Shown in pieces: positions 32,916 through 41,680 of a stretch of 64,000 nucleotides of DNA. This DNA is from Chitinophagaceae bacterium (GTDB taxonomy: Bacteria > Bacteroidota > Bacteroidia > Chitinophagales > Chitinophagaceae). The notes below the pieces were generated by a model. That model searched no databases, was not told where the DNA came from, and saw nothing but the letters and a program-made list of their open reading frames with translations. The DNA is taken from the NCBI GenBank assembly GCA_023229465.1, contig JALNZE010000003.1:62001-126000 (forward strand), given 5' to 3'. The stretch's first letter is position 1. Each line of letters opens with the position of its first letter. A program made the position numbers and the translations under genes.

Positions 32916-34853
32916 ATGAGCAAAACATTAACGCTCCTCACTACATCATTGCTTACAGCAAGCATACTGTTTGCACAAAAAGACACGCTGGAAGGTAGAT
33001 CCGGCGAAGTAATGGTTACTACGGCCACAAGAAGTAACCTGAAACAATCACAAACCGGTAAAATTATTACGGTACTTGATCAGAAAATCATCAGGAACAG
33101 TATAGGCCGAAGCCTCAGTGAACTGCTGAATACACAGGCCGGTTTTTTTATCAATGGCGCCAACAATGTATCAGGCACCAACCAGGATGTTTATTTTCGG
33201 GGCGCAGGCTCGGGTAATATGCTGGTAGTGATTGACGGCACTCCGGTATTTGATCCTTCACAAATCAGTAACAGTTTTGATTTCAACAGTATCCCACTTC
33301 AACAAATTGAGCGGATTGAAATTCTGAAAGGCGGACAAAGTACGCTTTGGGGTAGTGATGCGGTAGCGGGTGTGATCCAAATCTTTTTAAAGAAAGAAGC
33401 CAAAAAGAAAATGGCTATTAACAGCGGCATCAGCTATGGCACATATAATACCACCCGTATTGTGGCAGGAGCCAGCGGCACGCTTGATAAGCTCGGCTAT
33501 AACGTACAATACAATTACATTAAGAGTAAGGGATTCTCAACGGCTTATGACAGTACCGGTAAAAAGAGTTTTGATAATGATGGCTTTGAACAAAACAATG
33601 TGCAGGCATCATTGAATTATAAACTTAATACCTCCTTAACCGCCAAAGCCTTTGGCAATTTCAGTACTTACCGTACCGGTTACGATGCCGGCGCGTTTGT
33701 AGATGATAAGGATTATACAGCTAAAAATTCGAATAAACTGGGAGGGCTTTCCCTGCAATACAAAGGCAAAGATTTTGTCTGGAACATACAAGGCAGCTAT
33801 CAACGGGCCGAAAGAGCTTTCATTAATGACAGCACAGATATCAGCAGTATTTACAGCAAATATTCTGAAGGAAAGTATACCGGCAATACCACAACGTTGG
33901 AAACTTTTGGAAACAAAACCTTAACCAGGCACCTAAGCCTTGTAGGGGGTATACAATATATCAATCAGAATACAGATCAATCTTATTTCAGCACAGGAGC
34001 ATTCGGGCCCTTCAAAGCTTCTCTGGGAAAAGACAGCAGCAAAACAAACCAGGTATCGGCCTATACCTCTTTACTGATAACAGATGTAAATGGCTTTAAT
34101 TTTGAAGCAGGTGGCCGTTATAATCACCATTCTATTTATGGCGACAAAAGTACATTTACCATCAATCCTTCCTATAACGTTGATGACCATACCAAATTAT
34201 TTGTAAATATTTCCTCTGCATACAAAGTGCCCTCTCTGTACCAGTTGTACAGCAATTATGGCAATAAAGGTCTTAAACCTGAAAGCAGCACTACCTATGA
34301 GTTTGGTATACAAACACAATCTGAAGACAGAAAAACCTCTTTCCGTATCGCTGCTTTTAAAAGAGACATATCCAACCTGGTTATTTTTTATACCGACCCT
34401 GCAACCTATAACAGCAAGTACATCAACGGGAATAAACAAAATGATTATGGATTTGAAATAGAAAGCAATGTACAACTGGCAGGCTTCGGCAGTTGGCAGA
34501 ATAATTTTTCATTTGTTGACGGACAGGGTACACAAAGCGGTATAAAAGTAAGTAACCTGTATCGCAGACCTACGTTTATTGTAAGCAGCGCACTAACGCT
34601 GCAGCCCTGCAAAGGCCTGACCATCATCCCATCATTCAGGTATGTTGGCACCCGTTTAAAAGGGCAATATGACTTTGGGCCAACTGAACAGCCTTCTTTT
34701 TATACCATTGACTGTTTTATGGGATACCAGTTACATAAAACAGCAAGGTTATTTATTGACCTGCACAATATTACCAATCAGCAGTATTTTGATATTGTTG
34801 GTTATAACAGCAGGCAATTTAACATGATGGCCGGTATAGATATTCAATTCTAA
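32916..34853 (+). CDS. btuB: TonB-dependent vitamin B12 receptor (BtuB-like)
   Basis: 645 residues: signal peptide about 1-20 (LLTASILFAQ), plug domain about 30-150 with VMVTTATRSNLKQSQTG as TonB-box region, VVIDGTPVFDPSQISNSF and IERIEILKGGQSTLWGSDAV, then a beta-barrel ending in an aromatic residue (GIDIQF). It imports a TonB-dependent ligand through the outer membrane. Its position directly under a cobalamin riboswitch and ahead of cobU, cobT and cobS genes makes a corrinoid the likely substrate. Short for a receptor but normal for BtuB. Confidence 0.9.
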   Translation: MSKTLTLLTTSLLTASILFAQKDTLEGRSGEVMVTTATRSNLKQSQTGKIITVLDQKIIRNSIGRSLSELLNTQAGFFINGANNVSGTNQDVYFRGAGSGNMLVVIDGTPVFDPSQISNSFDFNSIPLQQIERIEILKGGQSTLWGSDAVAGVIQIFLKKEAKKKMAINSGISYGTYNTTRIVAGASGTLDKLGYNVQYNYIKSKGFSTAYDSTGKKSFDNDGFEQNNVQASLNYKLNTSLTAKAFGNFSTYRTGYDAGAFVDDKDYTAKNSNKLGGLSLQYKGKDFVWNIQGSYQRAERAFINDSTDISSIYSKYSEGKYTGNTTTLETFGNKTLTRHLSLVGGIQYINQNTDQSYFSTGAFGPFKASLGKDSSKTNQVSAYTSLLITDVNGFNFEAGGRYNHHSIYGDKSTFTINPSYNVDDHTKLFVNISSAYKVPSLYQLYSNYGNKGLKPESSTTYEFGIQTQSEDRKTSFRIAAFKRDISNLVIFYTDPATYNSKYINGNKQNDYGFEIESNVQLAGFGSWQNNFSFVDGQGTQSGIKVSNLYRRPTFIVSSALTLQPCKGLTIIPSFRYVGTRLKGQYDFGPTEQPSFYTIDCFMGYQLHKTARLFIDLHNITNQQYFDIVGYNSRQFNMMAGIDIQF

Positions 34854-34877
34854 ATTCAATACTATAAATCCACTGAC

Positions 34878-35477
34878 ATGTCACTCAAAAAAATCAATCC
34901 ACGAACCACCATGCTTATCCTGTTTATTGTTGTCACAGGTTTACTCAGGGTAATGAGCGCGGGTAAGCTTTTATCGCCCATTGCCAATTTCACACCCCTC
35001 GGCGCCATGGCGCTGTTTGGCGGTACGTACTTTAACAGCAGATGGAAAAGCTATCTCTTCCCGTTACTGGCCCTGTTTGCCAGCGATATGGTGATGATGC
35101 AACTCTTTTATAAAACGTACAGCAATGGTTTGCTGTACAACGGATGGCTCTGGACCTACAGCGCTTTCGCCGTTATGGTGCTGATAGGCAAGTACGTAAA
35201 AAAAGTGAACTTTAAAAGCGTGGTAACAGCCGCTGTTACAGCAGCATTGGCGCATTGGCTGATTACAGATTTTGGTGTATGGCTTGGCGGTGGATTGGAT
35301 GTTACCACAGGCAGGGCGCTAACCGCTGACTGGCACGGTTTCGTGCAATGCTATGTACAGGCTATCCCGTTCCTGAAAAATATGTTACTGGGTAATATCA
35401 TATACAGTGGTATTTTATATGGCGGGTTTGAAGCCTTACAAAAACGCTATCCTTCGCTGCGCTTACGGGCAGCATAA
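34878..35477 (+). CDS. DUF6580-type integral membrane protein, candidate inner-membrane corrinoid-linked transporter component
   Basis: 199 residues with about five membrane helices (TMLILFIVVTGLLRV; ALFGGTYFNSRWKS loop; YLFPLLALFASDMVMM; further helices; ending with FEALQKRY). The first third (FTPLGAMALFGGTYF) is typical of the DUF6580 family, whose members resemble S components of ECF transporters in size and helix count. It lies between the btuB-like receptor (24 bp) and a terminator, so it is expressed from the cobalamin riboswitch. Role in corrinoid or cobalt transport is inferred only from position; the ATPase subunits are not in the window. Confidence 0.7.
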   Translation: MSLKKINPRTTMLILFIVVTGLLRVMSAGKLLSPIANFTPLGAMALFGGTYFNSRWKSYLFPLLALFASDMVMMQLFYKTYSNGLLYNGWLWTYSAFAVMVLIGKYVKKVNFKSVVTAAVTAALAHWLITDFGVWLGGGLDVTTGRALTADWHGFVQCYVQAIPFLKNMLLGNIIYSGILYGGFEALQKRYPSLRLRAA

Positions 35478-35482
35478 AGAGT

Positions 35483-35519
35483 ATATAAAGCCTTCCTTAT
35501 TCAGCGGAAGGCTTTATAT
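35483..35519 (+). terminator. Intrinsic terminator after the DUF6580 gene
   Basis: A perfect 14-bp stem (ATATAAAGCCTTCC with GGAAGGCTTTATAT) around a 9-base loop and followed by TTTT starts 6 bp after the stop. It separates btuB-DUF6580 from the downstream cob genes, which might be read through or have their own promoter. Confidence 0.85.
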
Positions 35520-35548
35520 TTTACAGAACCCGTTTAAACAACCTGCTT

Positions 35549-35770
35549 ATGCATAAGCATGAACAAAAAAGCTGCTCACGATGCAGTAATATATTTGAAT
35601 GCAAAGTAGGCGATATTGCCCATTGCCAGTGTACCTCAGTTACACTCTCATTGAAAGAAACCGCCTTTATAGAAGAACGTTATCCTGATTGTCTTTGTGC
35701 AGGTTGCTTAAAAGATCTACAGAATAAATACACCTTATTCAGAGAAAAATTTTTGTTCAATGGGAGATAA
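35549..35770 (+). CDS. Cysteine-rich CWC family protein
   Basis: 73 residues with nine cysteines: CSRC near 9-12, C at the FEC position, the HCQC pair near 27, and a DCLCAGCLKDL cluster near 47-56. This spacing matches the small cysteine-rich CWC family, probably a zinc or other metal-binding fold. Function unknown. The stop overlaps the cobU start by 11 bp, so it is translationally coupled to cobU, which is odd enough to suggest a role in corrinoid or cobalt handling (inference). Confidence 0.75.
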   Translation: MHKHEQKSCSRCSNIFECKVGDIAHCQCTSVTLSLKETAFIEERYPDCLCAGCLKDLQNKYTLFREKFLFNGR

Positions 35771-36302
35771 TAGTTGCACCCCGGCCAACAGCCTTATATT
35801 CATCACAGGTGGCGCCAGAAGCGGTAAAAGCAGTTATGCACAAAATGAAGCGCTACAACTGTCCGGGCATCCTGTATATGTCGCTACCGCAAAAGTGTAT
35901 CCCAATGACGCCGAATTTGAACAGCGGATTCAACGCCACAAAGACGACAGGGATGAAAGGTGGACAAGTATTGAAGAGCAGCTTTATGTCAGCAACCTGG
36001 ATCTTGCCAATAAAGTGGTTGTCATTGATTGCGTTACTTTATGGCTTACTAATTTCTTTTCATTGTATAAATACGATGTGGCGCAATCGCTCAGGGCAAT
36101 CAAGGAAGAAATAGATAAGTTAAAGAAAACAGGGGCTACATTTTTTATCATCAGCAATGAAATAGGTATGGGTATTCATGCAGAAACAGAGACAGGCAGA
36201 AAATTTACCGATCTGCAGGGATGGACCAATCAATACATAGCACAACAGGCCGATAAAGTAGTATTGATGGTAAGCGGCATTGCTGTTAACATTAAAAATT
36301 AA
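35760..36302 (+). CDS. cobU: Bifunctional adenosylcobinamide kinase / adenosylcobinamide-phosphate guanylyltransferase
   Basis: 180 residues, normal length. It phosphorylates adenosylcobinamide and attaches GMP, activating it for nucleotide-loop assembly. P-loop GGARSGKS is at 17-24; YVATAKVYPNDAEFEQRIQ and RHKDDRDERW match the CobU guanylate-transfer region, with VVVIDCVTLWLTN as Walker B. The N-terminus before the P-loop (MGDNSCTPAN) is a little longer than usual. Overlaps the CWC gene by 11 bp and precedes the Dph6-like gene by 8 bp. Confidence 0.95.
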   Translation: MGDNSCTPANSLIFITGGARSGKSSYAQNEALQLSGHPVYVATAKVYPNDAEFEQRIQRHKDDRDERWTSIEEQLYVSNLDLANKVVVIDCVTLWLTNFFSLYKYDVAQSLRAIKEEIDKLKKTGATFFIISNEIGMGIHAETETGRKFTDLQGWTNQYIAQQADKVVLMVSGIAVNIKN

Positions 36303-36310
36303 AATTACGC

Positions 36311-37042
36311 ATGTCATACAAAAGCATATTTAACTGGAGTGGCGGAAAAGACAGTGCACTGGCATTGTATCATACGCTTCAAAATAAATCGTATAGTATT
36401 GAGCGGTTGCTAACCAGCGTAAACAATACCTACAACCGTGTTGCCATGCATGGCGTACGTGCCGGGTTGCTAGAACGGCAGGCAATGGAACTGGGCATTT
36501 CCCTGCAACAGTTACGAATGAATGACCAGCCCACCATGAGCGAATACAACGATACCATGGCAAAGCTCATGACGGATTTGCGCGGGGAAGGATTTACACA
36601 CTCTGTTTTTGGTGATATTTTTTTAGAGGACCTGAGAAAATACCGCGAAGACAAACTGGCCGGGCAGGGATTCTCCGCTTATTTTCCACTCTGGAAAAGG
36701 GATACCACAAAACTGATCCATGAATTTATTGATCTTGGTTTTAAAACTATCACAGCCTGTGTGAAATCAGAATTATTAGATGAAAGTTTTGCCGGGCGGA
36801 TCATTGATAAAGATTTTCTGAATGACCTTCCTTCGAATGTTGATCCATGCGGAGAAAATGGCGAGTTTCACACTTTTGTTTTTGACGGCCCCATCTTTAA
36901 AAATCCTATCCCCATACAGATTGGAGAGAAAGTTTTCAGGGAATACCGGGCGCCTAAAAATAAAGAAGACAATTGTTTTACAGCCGACAGGCCCGAACCT
37001 GCCAATATGGGTTTCTGGTTCTGTGACTTAATACCTGCATAA
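36311..37042 (+). CDS. Dph6-like ATP pyrophosphatase of unknown substrate
   Basis: 243 residues. The PP-loop SGGKDSALALYH is at 10-21, the diagnostic feature of ATP pyrophosphatases in the diphthine-ammonia ligase (Dph6, COG2102) family; LLTSVNNTYNRVAMHGVR, HSVFGDIFLEDLRKYRE and NVDPCGENGEFHTFVFDGP are the other family blocks. Bacteria have no diphthamide, so that name does not describe the function. It sits within a corrinoid operon, 8 bp after cobU and 3 bp before the bluB-cobT fusion, so an ATP-dependent amidation or ligation step on a corrinoid or its lower ligand is a reasonable guess. Confidence 0.85.
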   Translation: MSYKSIFNWSGGKDSALALYHTLQNKSYSIERLLTSVNNTYNRVAMHGVRAGLLERQAMELGISLQQLRMNDQPTMSEYNDTMAKLMTDLRGEGFTHSVFGDIFLEDLRKYREDKLAGQGFSAYFPLWKRDTTKLIHEFIDLGFKTITACVKSELLDESFAGRIIDKDFLNDLPSNVDPCGENGEFHTFVFDGPIFKNPIPIQIGEKVFREYRAPKNKEDNCFTADRPEPANMGFWFCDLIPA

Positions 37043-37045
37043 CCT

Positions 37046-38761
37046 ATGAGCTTATATGATCTATTATTGAAAAGAAGGGATACCCGGCACTTTACAACAG
37101 AGCCGGTACCTGAAGAAGTATTACAAAAAGCTCTGGCAGCGGCGCACCTGGCTCCTTCCGTTGGGTTAAGTGAAGCAGTTAGGTTTTATGTGATAAAAGA
37201 AGGTTCCGTTAAAAAGAATATCTATGATCTGTTTGAAACAGAGAACAATAAGATAAAGAAAGCTTTGGCTAATGACGGTACTCCTCTCCTGAACAGGTAT
37301 GATACCATTAAACTGCAAGCCATACTTGATGCACCGGCAGGCATTATTGTTACTACTGATTATTCTGTACTCAATAAATTTACTATTGGTATTTCAGGCA
37401 CTGCGGATACGCTGCAATGGAGCAGTGTTTGTGCTGTGCAAAATATGTGGCTGTCGCTGACAGAACAGGGTTATTCATTGGGCTGGGTTTCGATATTGGA
37501 CTATAACAACCTGAAAAAAATATTACAACTTCCCGCACACGAATTTCCGCTTGGTTATTTCTGTATTGGCAAACCTGCAACAGATTATGACGGGCAGCCG
37601 ATGCTGCAACAGATTGGCTGGAAAGAAAAATCTATACATCCTGTAGTTAAAGAGATCCGGGAGGTACAGGATATGCAAAAAGAACCCACACCATCTGTTA
37701 CACCGGACGCCTGTAGCATAACTGACCGGGAAACTTTAAGAAAAGAACTGATAGAGATCCTCAACAATAAAACAAAACCCATAGGTGCATTAGGGCAACT
37801 GGAAACAATTGCTTTGCAGGCAGGCCTCATACAACAAACCACTTCGCCCAAAATTCTTCAGCCACATATTATTGTGTTTGCCGCGGATCATGGTATTGCC
37901 AGAACAGGCCTGGTAAATCCGTATCCCCAGTCGGTTACAACGCAAATGGTCAAAAATTTTCTTACAGGTGGTGCCGCCATTAATGTATTTTGTAAACAGC
38001 ACAACATTGTATTAAAAATAGTGGACGCCGGCATTAATTATGTATGGAAAGAAGATGAGATACAAACGTGGGATATTATCCATTATAAAACAGGTTATGG
38101 CACCAATAATTATATAGACCAGGCTGCCATGACAGAATTAGAAGCACAGCAAGCGATAGAAAAAGGGAAAAAGGCCGTAAAAGAATTATCAACTGAAGGT
38201 TGCAATTGTATTGGTTTTGGCGAGATGGGTATTGGTAATACTTCTTCGGCATCACTCATCATGAGCGCTGTTACAGGCATACCGGTAGAAGATTGTATTG
38301 GAAGGGGTACAGGTGTAAATGATGCCCAACTGCTGATAAAAATCGAAACACTCAAAAAAGTATATGAAGTGCATCAGCTTGGCCAGCTAACTGTTCAACC
38401 AATAAACCTCTTAACCAAAATCGGAGGCTTCGAAATAGCCATGATGGCCGGAGGTTACCTGCAGGCCCGTAAAGAAAACATGATTATTGTTGTGGATGGC
38501 TTTATTGCCACTGCGGCTTTATTACTGGCTACACAGATAGATAAAACGATCCTGGATAACTGTATTTTCGCGCATACAAGCGGTGAGCAGGGGCATGAAA
38601 AAATGTTACAGTACCTTGGCGTACATCCTTTACTTAATCTGGGTATGCGCCTCGGCGAGGGAACCGGCGCCGCGCTGGCTATTCCCTTAATTCAGAGTGC
38701 AGTCAGGTTTCTGAATGAAATGGCAAGTTTCGAGTCGGCGGCGGTAGCTAAGCATTTTTAA
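37046..38761 (+). CDS. BluB-CobT fusion: DMB synthase joined to nicotinate-nucleotide:DMB phosphoribosyltransferase
   Basis: 571 residues in two parts. Residues 1 to ~210 are a nitroreductase-fold BluB (LLLKRRDTRHFTTEPVP, AAHLAPSVGLSEAVRFY, then SLGWVSILDYNNLKKIL and GYFCIGKPATDYDGQP), which breaks FMNH2 to 5,6-dimethylbenzimidazole. Residues ~230-571 are CobT (NNKTKPIGALGQLE, AADHGIARTGLVNPYPQSVT, GEMGIGNTSSASL, and GMRLGEGTGAALA with the catalytic Glu), which turns that base into alpha-ribazole phosphate. A ~20-residue linker (VQDMQKEPTPS) joins them. Both are full length with no frameshift. The fusion would hand the lower ligand from one site to the next. Lies 3 bp after the Dph6-like gene, 13 bp before cobS. 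Confidence 0.92.
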   Translation: MSLYDLLLKRRDTRHFTTEPVPEEVLQKALAAAHLAPSVGLSEAVRFYVIKEGSVKKNIYDLFETENNKIKKALANDGTPLLNRYDTIKLQAILDAPAGIIVTTDYSVLNKFTIGISGTADTLQWSSVCAVQNMWLSLTEQGYSLGWVSILDYNNLKKILQLPAHEFPLGYFCIGKPATDYDGQPMLQQIGWKEKSIHPVVKEIREVQDMQKEPTPSVTPDACSITDRETLRKELIEILNNKTKPIGALGQLETIALQAGLIQQTTSPKILQPHIIVFAADHGIARTGLVNPYPQSVTTQMVKNFLTGGAAINVFCKQHNIVLKIVDAGINYVWKEDEIQTWDIIHYKTGYGTNNYIDQAAMTELEAQQAIEKGKKAVKELSTEGCNCIGFGEMGIGNTSSASLIMSAVTGIPVEDCIGRGTGVNDAQLLIKIETLKKVYEVHQLGQLTVQPINLLTKIGGFEIAMMAGGYLQARKENMIIVVDGFIATAALLLATQIDKTILDNCIFAHTSGEQGHEKMLQYLGVHPLLNLGMRLGEGTGAALAIPLIQSAVRFLNEMASFESAAVAKHF

Positions 38762-38774
38762 AAATACATCAACC

Positions 38775-39563
38775 ATGAAGCGTTCACCCGTAAGCGATCA
38801 AATCCAGGTTTTTCTGACCGCGGTTATGTTCTTCACCCGCATTCCCGTTCCCAAAAATATTGATCATGGCCGGTATATGCTGCAACGGTCGGCCCGGTAT
38901 TTTAGTTGGGTGGGGATCTTAGTAGGCGCAATCGGCGCGGTCATTTTTTTTCTGGCAGCAAAAATATTTTCCCCTGCATTGTCCATAGCATTTTCCATGC
39001 TTGCTACCATTCTCACTACAGGCGCTTTTCACGAGGATGGTTTTGCTGATTGCTGCGACGCTTTTGGCGGGGGCTGGACCAAAGAAAAGATTTTGATGAT
39101 TATGAAAGACAGCCGGCTGGGTACCTATGGTGTTGTGGGATTGCTGGGTATTCTCGGTTTTAAGTTTTTACTATTGCTGGAGATGAGCGAATCTGTAAGA
39201 GCAACTGAGATCGTTTGCATCATGATCGCAGCACACAGCATCAGCCGTTTAATGGCAGTGAGTATTATGCAGCAATATGATTATGTGCAGGATATTGATA
39301 TGAGTAAAAGCAAACCACTTGCCAACAGGAAGCTGACCACAACAGAATTAATCATTGCAATTATTGGAAGTATCATTCCCTTATTATTTCTTCCTGCTGC
39401 TGCATCGCTGGCAGTGGTACTGTTACCGGTTGCAGGCTGGCTGATGGGACAATATTTTAAAAAGTGGATCGGCGGATATACCGGCGACTGTCTGGGCGCC
39501 ACACAACAGGTTTCAGAAATTATTTTTTATTTGGGTGTATTAATTATTACAAAATATTTTTGA
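38775..39563 (+). CDS. cobS: Adenosylcobinamide-GDP ribazoletransferase
   Basis: 262 residues, membrane-embedded. CobS joins adenosylcobinamide-GDP with alpha-ribazole phosphate to make cobalamin phosphate. The acidic signature is intact: GAFHEDGFADCCDAFGGGW with DxxxD-type acidic residues near 78-95, and KDSRLGTYGVVGL after it. Several hydrophobic helices follow. Last gene of the cob operon; no cobC phosphatase is present, so dephosphorylation must come from a gene elsewhere or a non-homologous enzyme. Confidence 0.94.
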   Translation: MKRSPVSDQIQVFLTAVMFFTRIPVPKNIDHGRYMLQRSARYFSWVGILVGAIGAVIFFLAAKIFSPALSIAFSMLATILTTGAFHEDGFADCCDAFGGGWTKEKILMIMKDSRLGTYGVVGLLGILGFKFLLLLEMSESVRATEIVCIMIAAHSISRLMAVSIMQQYDYVQDIDMSKSKPLANRKLTTTELIIAIIGSIIPLLFLPAAASLAVVLLPVAGWLMGQYFKKWIGGYTGDCLGATQQVSEIIFYLGVLIITKYF

Positions 39564-39608
39564 CGCATTTGTTTATGTTTTACTTTGGCAGCATACATAA
39601 AATGATGT

Positions 39609-41525
39609 TTACTGTTTACATTGAAATTTAAAGCCTGCCATCATCCACCTCCCGGGCATTGGGGCGCCTAAAAGATCACTGTATTTTTTGTTGAATACAT
39701 TAACCGATTCAACAAAAATACTTGCCTTGTTATTTAATACAAAAGCTTCAGCCCTTGCATTCAGCAAAAAATAATCCTTTGAGAGGGTCGCACTGATAGC
39801 AGAGGCGGTTTGTGCCGCCCTGCTTTTATATATTGCGTTTGCACTGATACTAAACCATCGGTTTAAATAAACAATATTAAAATTGGTCAAAAATTTCGCG
39901 TGTGATGAAATATAAAATGAGGGAAATGCATCACTGCTTTTGCTATCCAGCCATACAAGTCCCAGGGTGTAAAAAATATGCTGTTGGTCATGGAATGATT
40001 TGTTGTATTGAATATCCGTTTCAAATCCGCTTGTATTTACTTTTGCAATGTTTTTTGCCAGTGCATAAGTGCCGGCAGGAGACAAATTATCTTTCCGGGG
40101 CATTCCACTGTAAGGTGTAGTGGTCCAGTCTATCAGTTTTTCCTGGTCCCTCCTGAAAATACCGGAGGAAATTTTCAATTCTTTTTTTACAAACAGGTCC
40201 ACACCGGCTTCATAACTGAAGGAGCGTTCCGCCTCCAGGTTGGGGTTACCGATACTACCGCCTGTTACCAGTGTTTTATTGTAATTATTATAGCGCTCAG
40301 TAAAATCTGCCTGTCGAATGGTTTTGCCTGCGCTTCCCCTTAACTGTATGTTATTGATTTTGTAAGAAATATTCACCTGTGGTACCAGTTCTGTACCGCT
40401 ATTTTCTGTATAATCTAAACGGATGGCAGGCATTACTGTTATATGGTTGCCAATACCCTGGTTGATAATCACAAAGCCTCCGGCCTGTTTCAAAAGATGA
40501 TTACCCCTGTCATTGGAAGTGATGGTCTTATTCTGGAACTGTATACCTGATATTACACTGGTATTCGATGAAAAATGATGTTCATAGCGGGAAGATGCCT
40601 GGAATAAAGTAGCAATATTCTTGTTGGGTGAAGCACCGGCATTAAACGCATATTCATCGATGGTTTTTTTATACCCGGCATCGAGCACAAATTTGTTTTT
40701 ATCTTTTTGGTAACTAAGGCTGGCCTGATGCCAGTAAGTTGCTACGGTTTCAGTTGCCGTATCTGATTTGAAAGTGGTATAAAAATTCTGTGCACTGAAT
40801 TTTCTTTTGTCATACGCTGCTCTTACCGACAAATGCCAGTTTGTATTAAAATAATGGCTTGCAGAAACGGAAGCGGTGTTATTATTAAAAAATTTTCTTG
40901 TTCCCCGCTGCAATTGTCCATCGGCGTTATTAGTAAGTAACCCTCCGCTGACAGCGGTATTGTTGGTATGATAGATCCCCCCGGCATTGATTGCCCATAA
41001 CCCATATTGTCCGGCGGTACCCTGCACAAAAAATTGTTTTTTGTTGTTCTTTATTTGCGCGGAAAATGTTTTAGTAATAATATGGATCACTCCTCCAACA
41101 GCTTCTGACCCATAAATGGCGGAAGCAGCGCCTTTCAACACTTCTATACGATCAATTTCTGCCGGGGCAATGGGGATATAACTGTTAAAATGCCCGGTAT
41201 TGGGATCATTCAGGCGAAGTCCATCCAAAATAATCAACACCTGCTGAAAAGTGCCGCCCCGGATAACAACATCACTTTGAGCGCCCATCGGACCCCTTGA
41301 CTGTACTTCCATGCCGGGTATATACCGCAGCAGTTCATCAATGGAATGTACCGGCAGCTGATTAAAATAAGCCCCATTCAGGGTAGTGATATTTCTCCCG
41401 GTTCTGGAAACAGGTTCTGGCTGCAGGGTAGCAGTCACCGTTACCGGGTTTAATGAGGTTTCAATTTGTTGTCCACTTACGGTAAAGGATAACATACTAA
41501 AAAAAAGTGAACTAATTAATTTCAT
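39609..41525 (-). CDS. Second TonB-dependent receptor (BtuB-like)
   Basis: 638 residues. Signal peptide about 1-18 (LFFSMLSFTVSGQQ), TonB-box-like PVTVTATLQPEP, plug domain with LLRYIPGMEVQSRGPMG, VVIRGGTFQQVLIILDGLRL, DRIEVLKGAASAIYGSEAVG, then a barrel. The domain layout is close to the btuB-like gene at 32916 but the sequence is clearly diverged. It converges on cobS with 45 bp between stops. No cobalamin riboswitch was seen in its 155-bp upstream region, so its substrate may be a different corrinoid or an unrelated ligand. Divergence and own promoter suggest an older neighbour rather than a recent duplicate. Confidence 0.85.
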   Translation of the reverse strand: MKLISSLFFSMLSFTVSGQQIETSLNPVTVTATLQPEPVSRTGRNITTLNGAYFNQLPVHSIDELLRYIPGMEVQSRGPMGAQSDVVIRGGTFQQVLIILDGLRLNDPNTGHFNSYIPIAPAEIDRIEVLKGAASAIYGSEAVGGVIHIITKTFSAQIKNNKKQFFVQGTAGQYGLWAINAGGIYHTNNTAVSGGLLTNNADGQLQRGTRKFFNNNTASVSASHYFNTNWHLSVRAAYDKRKFSAQNFYTTFKSDTATETVATYWHQASLSYQKDKNKFVLDAGYKKTIDEYAFNAGASPNKNIATLFQASSRYEHHFSSNTSVISGIQFQNKTITSNDRGNHLLKQAGGFVIINQGIGNHITVMPAIRLDYTENSGTELVPQVNISYKINNIQLRGSAGKTIRQADFTERYNNYNKTLVTGGSIGNPNLEAERSFSYEAGVDLFVKKELKISSGIFRRDQEKLIDWTTTPYSGMPRKDNLSPAGTYALAKNIAKVNTSGFETDIQYNKSFHDQQHIFYTLGLVWLDSKSSDAFPSFYISSHAKFLTNFNIVYLNRWFSISANAIYKSRAAQTASAISATLSKDYFLLNARAEAFVLNNKASIFVESVNVFNKKYSDLLGAPMPGRWMMAGFKFQCKQ

Positions 41526-41680
41526 AACGGTTGTTTGGGTTTAGGCTGCAAAGTTGTTATACGCCCGTTATGTAATTGTCATTTTGTTGTCATTTAACGG
41601 TGTGATATTTTACGGTATTTGGAATAGCTGATCCCTTTTATTGCGTATTGAAATAAGGGCGTTTTGTTTTTCATCATCGT

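Noticed and set aside
36311..37042. Diphthamide biosynthesis
   Set aside because: Diphthamide is absent in bacteria; the Dph6 similarity only shows an ATP pyrophosphatase fold.
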